Assembly (NCBI GenBank): GCA_035540495.1
Contig: DATLGL010000012.1
Coordinates: 1 to 64,000 of the forward strand
Length of the DNA stretch: 64,000 bases
From: DASVEG01 sp035540495
GTDB taxonomy: Bacteria > Actinomycetota > Acidimicrobiia > Acidimicrobiales > CADCTF01
Reading direction: 5' to 3'
This document shows positions 51,696 through 58,969 of the stretch, one piece after another (within the stretch, counting starts at the first letter, position 1; the number at the start of each line of letters is the position of its first letter). The translations under genes and the position numbers were made by a program. Under the pieces are notes generated by a model. It was not told the DNA's origin. It did not search any database and saw nothing but the letters and a program-made list of their open reading frames with translations.

Positions 51696-53057
51696 TCAGT
51701 CCTCCTCGCGCGGCCGAGCCAGAACGATCGCCAGCGCGCCCACCACGAGCAGGGCGAGAGCAACGGTCACCGACAGGGCGACCTGATCACCCGTTGCTGC
51801 GAGCTCGCGATCCTCGACGTGACCGAGCACCTGGGCCCCCGGCTGCGCCTGCGGCACCGCTCCTTCCGGGGCGACCACAGGAGCGGACTCGACCGCCAGC
51901 TCGTTGCGGAACACGAGCTGCACGTGGTCGTCGACCGCGACCGTGGTCGACGCGGTGCTGGGGACACCGTTGATGGTGGTCGTCCACGTGCCGCCGGTCC
52001 GCCCGGCGGGCTGCTCGCCGATCGTGCACACGGTGCCGTGCGGAATTCCCGCGAGATCGAGGGTGTCTCCGTCACCGAGCACGGCGATCGCGTCACCGTC
52101 GAGATACGACACCAACGTCGACGGGTTGTTGTCCCGCGACAGTGCGACGGAGCAGTCGACGGTGAACTGGAACGCGGCGTCGGATCCGACCACCGTCTTC
52201 ATAATCGACACGACGTGCACCGAACGATTCACGAACGGGACCACCGTCGCCCGGTCGAGGAACACGATCGCCGAGGTGCCAGGAACGCCGGCCGCGGTGG
52301 TCGAGTAGCCCGCCGTCGTCTCCACCACGTGGCACTCGTCGCCGTCGGCGATGCCGGTGAGCACCATGACGCCGCCGTCGCCGAGCTGGAACGTACCGCG
52401 GGCACCGAGATCGGTGGCCAGGCAGTCGACCGTGAAGCTCGCGGTCGCAGTCGCAGTCGGCGTGTCGGGCACGAAGTCCTTCGTCACCGTCAGCGTGCGC
52501 GTGACGGCCTCGTTCGGTGTCGAGGCGCCGGTCACCGCGAGGGTGCGTCCCTCAGCGATCACATGGACCGTGAACCACAGCGCGGCACCGGGCTGATAGC
52601 CGGGAGTGCCGCCGAAGAAGGCGGCGACGTCGACCAGCACCACGTCGACCGGCCGCTCGTTCACGTACGCAAGGTCAGGCGAGGTGCCGGCGCACGTGTT
52701 CGCGTCCGTCGGGATGTACGGGCTGTCGACCGCCGCGCTCCGCAGCGTGAGGCAGACCTGCACCTCGGTGGCGTCGATCGCCGTCGGCAGCTCGAGCCGA
52801 AGCACGTCGCTGCCCGCAGCGACGATGCGCTCGTAGGTCACGACGCCGTAGGTGTCGGGGTTCTGTCCCTCGGGTTCGTCGAGCACACACGTGCCGTCCG
52901 ACGGATCTTCCCCGGGCTCGCAGTAACCGACGAACATAGGGGGCTTCTTCGGATCCTCCGCGCCGGCAGCCACCGTCGGGACCAGCATGAGGGCGAGAAG
53001 CAAGCCCACCGTGGCGAGGGCGGTGGCAACACCAAGCAGACAGCGAGTGCGTCGCAT
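51696..53057 (-). CDS. Cell-wall-anchored surface protein with two DUF5979-like domains
   Basis: 453 aa from ATG 53057, with a perfect AGGAGGTG site (53062-53069). A signal peptide (about 1-32) is followed by a variable N-terminal region rich in Cys, then two immunoglobulin-like DUF5979-type domains (about 205-290 and 295-390: LTVTKDFV, IMKTVVGSDAAFQFTVDC, GTVCTIGEQ). An Ala/Pro/Glu linker leads to LAATGD, a degenerate LPxTG-like motif, then a TM helix and RPREED. Sortase attachment to peptidoglycan is likely; the Arg/acidic tail is shorter than usual. It may serve in adhesion or surface-layer structure. Confidence 0.75.
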   Translation of the reverse strand: MRRTRCLLGVATALATVGLLLALMLVPTVAAGAEDPKKPPMFVGYCEPGEDPSDGTCVLDEPEGQNPDTYGVVTYERIVAAGSDVLRLELPTAIDATEVQVCLTLRSAAVDSPYIPTDANTCAGTSPDLAYVNERPVDVVLVDVAAFFGGTPGYQPGAALWFTVHVIAEGRTLAVTGASTPNEAVTRTLTVTKDFVPDTPTATATASFTVDCLATDLGARGTFQLGDGGVMVLTGIADGDECHVVETTAGYSTTAAGVPGTSAIVFLDRATVVPFVNRSVHVVSIMKTVVGSDAAFQFTVDCSVALSRDNNPSTLVSYLDGDAIAVLGDGDTLDLAGIPHGTVCTIGEQPAGRTGGTWTTTINGVPSTASTTVAVDDHVQLVFRNELAVESAPVVAPEGAVPQAQPGAQVLGHVEDRELAATGDQVALSVTVALALLVVGALAIVLARPREED

Positions 53058-53198
53058 GTTGCACCTCCTGACCACTCCAGCATCCGCCGCCGCGCGGCGC
53101 ACGAACAGATCCGAACGTCACATATCTCGCCGCCTGGGGGACTTCCGACCCTGGCGCGCCGGTGCCTCGAGAGGGACGCTCCGCAGTGGAGGGATGTG

Positions 53199-53429
53199 AT
53201 GACGTGCCTCGACGGATCGGGTGCTCGCGGCGACCGGACCACGGCGGTGCTGGTCGTCGCGGTCGGTCTTGGGGCCGTCGTCGGTTTCAACGTCACACTC
53301 GAGCCGGAGGTCGGCCCTGCGGTCGGCGCCACCGTCGGCGGACTCCTCGGGCTCGCCGCAGTCCATCGCCGTCACCGGACGCCTCACCCGCGGTGGACCT
53401 CGAAAAGAGAAGAACCGCAGGTCGGCTGA
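53199..53429 (+). CDS. Small two-helix membrane protein (76 aa)
   Basis: ATG 53199 follows GGAGGG nine bases upstream. A charged N-terminus, TM1 (TAVLVVAVGLGAVVGF), a turn with TLEPEVGP, TM2 (AVGATVGGLLGLAAV) and a basic tail are visible. No family recognised. Its 3' end overlaps the tRNA-Glu terminator on the other strand. Confidence 0.5.
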   Translation: MTCLDGSGARGDRTTAVLVVAVGLGAVVGFNVTLEPEVGPAVGATVGGLLGLAAVHRRHRTPHPRWTSKREEPQVG

Positions 53430-53438
53430 CCTGCGGTT
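53401..53438 (-). terminator. Intrinsic terminator downstream of tRNA-Glu
   Basis: On the minus strand AACCGCAGGTC and GACCTGCGGTT form a perfect 11-bp stem with a 4-base loop, followed by the T-rich stretch TTCTTCTCTTTT. It begins 11 bp past the tRNA 3' end. It lies inside the last codons and stop region of the plus-strand small membrane protein gene. Confidence 0.85.
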
Positions 53439-53448
53439 TCATGGTGAG

Positions 53449-53521
53449 CAGTCCGTACGGGATTCGAACCCGTGTTGCCGGCGTGAGAGGCCGGTGTCCT
53501 AGGCCACTAGACGAACGGACC
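53449..53521 (-). tRNA. tRNA-Glu (anticodon CTC)
   Basis: 73 nt on the minus strand. Acceptor stem GGTCCGT pairs with ACGGACT (first pair G-U), D-arm GTCT/GGAC, anticodon stem CCGGC/GCCGG with loop CTCTCAC (anticodon CTC), a 5-nt variable loop, T-arm ACGGG/CCCGT with loop TTCGAAT, and G as discriminator base. CCA is not encoded. The cloverleaf is complete, and an intrinsic terminator follows. Confidence 0.97.
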
Positions 53522-53628
53522 AAGGTTGCGGCAGATCATGATAGCGGACGGTCTTCCCGCCCCAAATCGCCGTCGAGGACGTTCGTGCGTGACGCTGGAG
53601 ATGTCGGCATGACGTTCGCCCATCTCGA

Positions 53629-53799
53629 CGAGGTGCGGCGCACGTCACGGTCGACGACGAGACGCGCGGGATCGCACCGGGTGCGCTGCTTCGCGCTGCG
53701 CCCGGCGTCGTTTCCCGCTTCCACGACATCGAGGAGGAGCTCCACCTCCTGGTGTTCTTCGCTCCTCCGGAGGGCTCGTCAAGCGACGAGCGGAAGTGA
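53629..53799 (+). pseudogene. Relic of a small cupin gene
   Basis: An open stretch without any start codon reads AAHVTVDDETRGIAPGALLRAAPGVVSRF and HLLVFFAPPEG, then stops at 53797-53799. The pattern (Val-Asp strand, P-G turn, aromatic-rich PPG-like loop, HLLV.FAPP end) matches the C-terminal half of a single-domain cupin. The His-rich first half is missing and a stop lies upstream in frame, so it is probably a decayed gene. It overlaps the tail of the convergent HNH gene. Confidence 0.4.
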
Positions 53800-54951
53800 A
53801 CCCGGTGGTCGGCTGGTGCGGGTGGTGCCGTTCGGGAGGGTGATGACGAGGGTCGCGTCCGGCAACAGCTTCGCGTGCATGCGCTCGTCGCTGTGGAGCA
53901 TCCGGTGGTGCCGCCGGCAGAGGAGGACGAGGTTGTCGAGACTCGTCGGCCCACCCCGGCTCCACCACCAGACGTGATGCGCATCGCACCAGCTCGCGGG
54001 GCGGTCACACCCCGGGTAGCGGCAGCCACGATCGCGCGCCGTCAGCGCGTTCCGCTGCGCAGTGGACACCGTGTCGGTCGAGCGGCCGAGATCGAGGACG
54101 CGGCTGATCGCACCGGCGATCTTCTCGGCGATGATGCGGTTGATCGTGCAATCGCACAGGTACTCGCTGATCGTGGCCTCGCCGAAGCTGATGCCCTCGA
54201 ACGCATCATCGCCACGCGTCAGATCTGCGGCGTCGACGATGAGCGACACGTGCGGCCGCTGCCGCGCCGTCACATCACTGGTGCGGTTCGACAGGAAGAA
54301 CGAGCAGATGTCGACCAGCGCCTGGGCCCGCCTCCGGCTGGCCGGCACGTCACGCTCGCCACGGTCGGCCACATCCAATGCGGCTGCGATCATCGAACCG
54401 CTCGCCGCATCGAAGGCACCGTTCGTGACATACCGATCGCCGAACGTCTTCGAATGGTGCAGCGCCAGCTCCGGCTCGGACGGCGCATCGTCGTCCAGCG
54501 CATCGGCTCGCGCTCGCCATTCGACCATCACCCGATTCGTCTCGTCGACGCCCAACCCGACCAATGTCGGTACGAGCACGTCGGCGACGTCACGGAACCG
54601 ATCCACGTGCCGATCGACGAGGTTCGCGACGATCGCCCTGACCTGGCCGTTCGACAACTCTCCAGCCGTCCACGCGGCCGCAACCACGGGCAGCTCGCGC
54701 ATCCGCTTCCCGATAACCGCCATCCGGTGCGCGTCTGGGCCCGCGAACCCTTCGTCCCGCAGCCACACCTTGGTCGACGTCGCGCCCGTCTCGTCGAACA
54801 AGCCGAGGGCGTCGAAGTCACCGATCGCGGCAGCGATCTTCGCGTCGAGTCGCTCGCGCGCTGACAGGGCTACCCGGAGCGCTCGCGGGTCGGCAGGGAT
54901 CGAGACCTCGTCGATCTCCCGCAGCAACCCGGCGAACCACATGCTTGTCAT
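53779..54951 (-). CDS. DUF222 / HNH endonuclease-domain protein
   Basis: 390 aa from ATG 54951 (ATG 54942 also possible). The N-terminal about 270 residues form a helical DUF222 (13E12-type) domain. The C-terminus has the zinc-like pair CRYPGC and the HNH motif CDAHHVWWWSRGGPTSLDNL...CRRHHRMLH, all conserved. Family members are multicopy in actinobacteria; some are thought to be selfish or phage-related, but function is not established. Upstream DNA is AT-rich with a perfect inverted repeat. Confidence 0.9.
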   Translation of the reverse strand: MTSMWFAGLLREIDEVSIPADPRALRVALSARERLDAKIAAAIGDFDALGLFDETGATSTKVWLRDEGFAGPDAHRMAVIGKRMRELPVVAAAWTAGELSNGQVRAIVANLVDRHVDRFRDVADVLVPTLVGLGVDETNRVMVEWRARADALDDDAPSEPELALHHSKTFGDRYVTNGAFDAASGSMIAAALDVADRGERDVPASRRRAQALVDICSFFLSNRTSDVTARQRPHVSLIVDAADLTRGDDAFEGISFGEATISEYLCDCTINRIIAEKIAGAISRVLDLGRSTDTVSTAQRNALTARDRGCRYPGCDRPASWCDAHHVWWWSRGGPTSLDNLVLLCRRHHRMLHSDERMHAKLLPDATLVITLPNGTTRTSRPPGSLPLVA

Positions 54952-55010
54952 TCTACCCAAATGAGACATGACGGACAAGCAGAATTAGGAGAAATATCGT
55001 CAGTCGTTTT

Positions 55011-55048
55011 TGTACATAACAACCAAGGGGCGTAGGGAGTTATGTACA
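55011..55048. repeat. 10-bp perfect inverted repeat in AT-rich gap
   Basis: TGTACATAAC (55011-55020) and GTTATGTACA (55039-55048) flank an 18-bp spacer. They lie between the HNH gene start and the SMP-30 stop. The surrounding 54950-55050 is clearly AT-richer than the genome average and contains a TTTTT run (55007-55011). It could be an operator, a transcription hairpin, or the edge of a foreign segment. Confidence 0.6.
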
Positions 55049-55067
55049 GAGATGAGTCCGACGGCAG

Positions 55068-55925
55068 CTACGGCCAGCCGGCACCCGGCACGTCGACCTC
55101 GACCGCTTCGATCCGCCCGCTCCGCAGCTCCCCCGTCATCTTCGGGTCGTGTGTCTTGGCCGTGCACACGAACAACGTCCGACGGTCGTTGCCGCCGAGC
55201 ATGCAGGCGTAGGCGCCCTGGTCGCCGGTCGACACCCGAGCGAGCACCTCGCCCCCTTCGGCCACCCGCAGCACCTCGCGCGTCGTCGGCGACGCCGTCC
55301 AGACCGCGCCTTCTGCATCCAGGCACGATCCGTCGGGCACCGCACCCTGCGGCAGCTGCGCCCACACCCGCTTGTTCGCCAACGACCCGTCGGCCTGGAT
55401 GTCGAACGCGGTGAGCCGTCCGCCGAACGACTCGCCGACGAGCAAGGTGCGCCCGTCCGGCGTCACCATCGACCCGTTCGGGAACCGCATGTCGTCGTCG
55501 ACGACCGACGACGTCCCGTCCGGCTGCACGAGCACCACCTGTCCCGGACGGAAGTCGTCTCGCCCGAGCTCGAACCCGACGTCACCGATGTAGGCGCGGC
55601 CGGCGCCGTCGACGACCATGTCGTTGATCGTCCAGCGGCAGAGCCCCGAGAGGTCGGCCACGGTCGTCAGCGTCCCGTCGTGCTCGAGACGGACCAGCGC
55701 CTTGGTCGTGGTCGATGCGATGAGGAGCCGATCCTGAGGATCCCAACCGAGACCCGACGGCAGGCCCGGCACCTCGCACACGAGCGCGGCCGACCCGGTC
55801 GGCGTCACGCAGATCACCTTCCCGGCGTGGATGTCGGAGAAGTAGAGGTGCCCGTCGCGCCAGCGCGGCCCCTCGGGGAACACGAGGTCTTCGAGCACGA
55901 CGCGAAGGTCGCCAGAGGAACTCAT
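55068..55925 (-). CDS. SMP-30/gluconolactonase family protein
   Basis: 285 aa six-bladed propeller. Motifs: FPEGPRWRDGHLYFSD (Glu metal ligand), NDMVVDGAGRAYIGDVG (Asn/Asp ligands) and PDGSCLDAEGAVW. These match lactonases that hydrolyse sugar or gluconolactones with a divalent metal. No signal peptide. It lies 7 bp downstream of the GMC oxidoreductase gene on the same strand; an oxidase that makes a lactone and a lactonase that opens it would make a sensible pair (inference). Confidence 0.88.
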   Translation of the reverse strand: MSSSGDLRVVLEDLVFPEGPRWRDGHLYFSDIHAGKVICVTPTGSAALVCEVPGLPSGLGWDPQDRLLIASTTTKALVRLEHDGTLTTVADLSGLCRWTINDMVVDGAGRAYIGDVGFELGRDDFRPGQVVLVQPDGTSSVVDDDMRFPNGSMVTPDGRTLLVGESFGGRLTAFDIQADGSLANKRVWAQLPQGAVPDGSCLDAEGAVWTASPTTREVLRVAEGGEVLARVSTGDQGAYACMLGGNDRRTLFVCTAKTHDPKMTGELRSGRIEAVEVDVPGAGWP

Positions 55926-55932
55926 CGCATGC

Positions 55933-57465
55933 TCACAGTCCGTACGCCTCCGGGCTTCGCCGTATCCATTCGCCCACCATCTCTCCGACCATGATCGCGG
56001 TCAGGTTCGTGTTCGCCCGGGGCACCGTCGGCATGATCGAGGCGTCGGCGACGACGAGCCGCTCGACGGCGTAGGCACGGCACCGCGAATCGACAACAGC
56101 GAGCGGGTCCGACGACGGCCCCATCCGGAGCGAGCTGCACGGGTGGTACCCGCTGCCCGAGAAGCGGCGGACGAGCTCGCGTGCGCTGTCGAGATCGACG
56201 GGCAGGCGGGGGAACGCGACGTTCTCGATGATGTCCGCCATCGGCTTCGCCTCGGTGAACGCGATGGTGTCGAGGAAGGCGGCAGCGAGCCGCTCGACGT
56301 CGCGCTCGTCGGAGCACATGTTCGGCTCGATCGCCGGAGACGACGCCGGATCGGCTGACGTGATGTGCACCGAGCCCCGGCTGAAGCACTGCTCGAGGAC
56401 GGCGGCGATCGCGAACGCACGAGGCGACGCATCTTCACCGCGGCGGCGAGCGAACGAGAACACCTCGATCTGCAGGTCGTTGCGGAACTCGCTTCCGGGC
56501 GAGGTGTACCTGAGGATCGTCTGGACGATCGGCGAGTCGAGGTCGAGCTCCACCCCGTCACGCACCTCGCACAGCACCGCCGCGGCCGGATGGTCCTGCA
56601 GCCCCTCCCCTACGCCGGCGACGTCGGCGACCACATCGATGGCGAGAGGCTCGAGCACCTCCGGACGGCCGATCCCTGAACGCTCCAACAAGCCCGGGGA
56701 CGCGATCGCGCCCGCGCACACGACGAACAGCCGGCCCTCGACCCGGGAGCCGTCTTCCAGCTCCGCTGCGATCACCTGCCCGCCCGCGACGACCAACCGC
56801 CGCACCGGCGCGTTCCCCCGCACGGTCAGGTTCGGACGCACACGGGCCGGCGCGAGGTAGCCGATCGCGGTCGACACCCGCACCCGGCCGACCTTGTTCA
56901 TCGGGTGCATCCCCGCTCCCCACGACGTCGGATCGTTGGCGTCGTCGCAGTAGGGGTAGCCGAGGACCGCAGCGGCCTCGAGCCACGCAGCCTGGGGCGG
57001 CGTCAGCTCGTCGTCGCGGTAACGGCGGATCGTGATCGGGCCCGAGTCGCCGTGGTACGGCTTGTCGCCGAAGTCGAGATCACGCTCCAACCGGCGGAAC
57101 GCGGGGAGCACGTCGTCCCACGACCAGCCGTCGTTGCCGAGAGCGGCCCATCCGTCGTAGTCCTCCGGCATGCCCCGCAACGCGATCGTCGTGTTGACGG
57201 CGCTCGAGCCTCCCATCACCCGTCCGCGAGGGAAGTTCGACGGACGCCCACCGGCGGTCGGCGTGTAGCTGTAGCCCCAGTCGTGGGCCGTGTAGCTGTT
57301 GTCGTGGCTGTTCACGAGGTCGTACGGCGTCTCGTGCAGCAGCGGGTAGTCGGGGCCGGCCTCGAGCAGCGCCACCGTGAGCTGGGAGTTCTCGCTCGCC
57401 CTGGCGGCGATCACCGATCCCGCCGAGCCCGCGCCGATCACCACCACGTCGTACACGGCCAGCAC
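55933..57465 (-). CDS. GMC-family FAD oxidoreductase
   Basis: About 510 aa from GTG 57465; GTG 57456 is also possible. FAD motif VVIGAGSAGSVIAARASE, GMC signature FPRGRVMGGSSAVN, a second signature GAIASPGLLERSGIG, and the C-terminal catalytic H441 in GYHPCSSLRMG with the final NTNLTAIMVGE. It oxidises an alcohol or sugar to an aldehyde or lactone. It is divergent from the amidohydrolase gene with only a 22-bp gap that contains the palindrome TACCGGTA. Confidence 0.92.
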   Translation of the reverse strand: MLAVYDVVVIGAGSAGSVIAARASENSQLTVALLEAGPDYPLLHETPYDLVNSHDNSYTAHDWGYSYTPTAGGRPSNFPRGRVMGGSSAVNTTIALRGMPEDYDGWAALGNDGWSWDDVLPAFRRLERDLDFGDKPYHGDSGPITIRRYRDDELTPPQAAWLEAAAVLGYPYCDDANDPTSWGAGMHPMNKVGRVRVSTAIGYLAPARVRPNLTVRGNAPVRRLVVAGGQVIAAELEDGSRVEGRLFVVCAGAIASPGLLERSGIGRPEVLEPLAIDVVADVAGVGEGLQDHPAAAVLCEVRDGVELDLDSPIVQTILRYTSPGSEFRNDLQIEVFSFARRRGEDASPRAFAIAAVLEQCFSRGSVHITSADPASSPAIEPNMCSDERDVERLAAAFLDTIAFTEAKPMADIIENVAFPRLPVDLDSARELVRRFSGSGYHPCSSLRMGPSSDPLAVVDSRCRAYAVERLVVADASIMPTVPRANTNLTAIMVGEMVGEWIRRSPEAYGL

Positions 57466-57487
57466 CGTACCGGTATCGTCCGCCGCC

Positions 57488-58969
57488 ATGGCTGCCGACC
57501 TGGTGTTCCGCGACGTCCGCATCCTCGACGGCACCGGAGCACCCGCCTTCGACGGCGACGTCGTCGTGGACGACGGTCGCATCACGGCGGTGGGCGATGT
57601 GAGCGGCAGCGGCGACGCCGCCGGCGCAACCGTGATCGACGGGCGGGGCCGGGTGCTCGCGCCCGGATTCGTCGACACTCACACCCACGACGACGGCGCG
57701 CTGCTCGCCCACCCCGGCCTCGAGTTCAAGACCTCGCAAGGCTGCACGAGCCTGGTGATCGGCAACTGCGGGTTCAGCGCGATGCCGTCAGGTGGCCCCG
57801 CGCTGTGGGCGAGCAGCGGCCAGGAGTGGAACGACCTCGACGGATTTCGCGACGCACTAGCCAACAACGGCGGCATTGCTGCCAACGCCATCGCGCTCAT
57901 CGGCCACAACACGATGCGCGCCGTCGCGATGGGCGACGACGCCAAGCGCGCGCCGACGGGCGCCGAGCTCGACCGCATGCGGGGCTGGGTCGAGCAGGCT
58001 ATGGAGCAGGGCGCGTGCGGCTTCTCGACCGGGCTGATCTACCGCCCCGGGCGGTGGAGCGACACCGACGAGGTGATCGAGCTCACCCGCCCGGCCGCGG
58101 CGCACGGCGGGCTCTACGCCACGCACATGCGCAACGAGGCCGACCGCCTGCTCCCCGCCGTCGAGGAGGCGATCCGCATCGGCCGCGAGGCCGGGTGCGG
58201 GGTGCACATCAGCCACCACAAGGCGGCGGGGCAACCCAACTGGGGCAAGGTCGTCGAGTCACTCGCCCTCGTCGATCAGGCGAACGCGAGCGGCGGTGAC
58301 GTGACCCTCGACGTCTACCCGTACACCGCGGGCAGCGGCCGGATGATCGAGTACTTCGACCTGAAGAACCCGAGCGAGGAGCTCGCTCGGGTCATCCGCA
58401 TCGCGAGCTGCCCGGCCTTCCCGGGTTACGAGGGGCGCATGCTCGTCGACATCGCGGTCGAGACCGGCGAGACGCTGGCCGACCTGGTGCGTCGCATCCT
58501 CACCGCGGAGAGGGGGGATCGCACGATCTGCATCCACTTCATCATCGACGAGGCCGACATCGAGGCGAACCTGCGCCACCCGCAGATGATGATCGGCAGC
58601 GACGGCATCCCGGATCTCAAGGGCAAGCCTCACCCCCGCCTCTTCGGCACGATGCCGCGGGTGCTCGCCGAGTACGTCCGCAACCGCAACGTCCTCACGC
58701 TCGAGGAAGCAGTGCGAAGGATGACGAGCCTGTCGTGCGACCGCTTCGGCCTCGTCGGTCGTGGCCGCGTCGCCGAGGGCATGTGGGCCGACCTCGTGCT
58801 CTTCGACCCGGATCGGATCGCCGACACCGCCACGTACGACGACCCCAAGCAGGAGTCGGTCGGCGTCGACTGCGTCGTCGTGAACGGCACCGTCGTGTTC
58901 GACCATGGAACCCACACCGGAGCGCGCCCCGGCGCGCTCCTCCACTACCGCGAGGAGAGCCGCGCGTGA
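57488..58969 (+). CDS. D-aminoacylase / N-acyl-D-amino-acid deacylase family amidohydrolase
   Basis: 493 aa from ATG 57488. Metal-binding H65-x-H67 (VDTHTHDDGALL), GNCGFSAMPSG, THMRNEADRLL, HISHHKAAGQPNWGK and IGSDGIPDLKGKPHPRLFGTM are the succession seen in D-aminoacylases. It hydrolyses the acyl-amide bond of N-acyl-D-amino acids, or a related amide, with zinc. The stop overlaps the next gene's start (GTGA), so the enzyme and the molybdoenzyme subunit are translationally coupled. Confidence 0.9.
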   Translation: MAADLVFRDVRILDGTGAPAFDGDVVVDDGRITAVGDVSGSGDAAGATVIDGRGRVLAPGFVDTHTHDDGALLAHPGLEFKTSQGCTSLVIGNCGFSAMPSGGPALWASSGQEWNDLDGFRDALANNGGIAANAIALIGHNTMRAVAMGDDAKRAPTGAELDRMRGWVEQAMEQGACGFSTGLIYRPGRWSDTDEVIELTRPAAAHGGLYATHMRNEADRLLPAVEEAIRIGREAGCGVHISHHKAAGQPNWGKVVESLALVDQANASGGDVTLDVYPYTAGSGRMIEYFDLKNPSEELARVIRIASCPAFPGYEGRMLVDIAVETGETLADLVRRILTAERGDRTICIHFIIDEADIEANLRHPQMMIGSDGIPDLKGKPHPRLFGTMPRVLAEYVRNRNVLTLEEAVRRMTSLSCDRFGLVGRGRVAEGMWADLVLFDPDRIADTATYDDPKQESVGVDCVVVNGTVVFDHGTHTGARPGALLHYREESRA

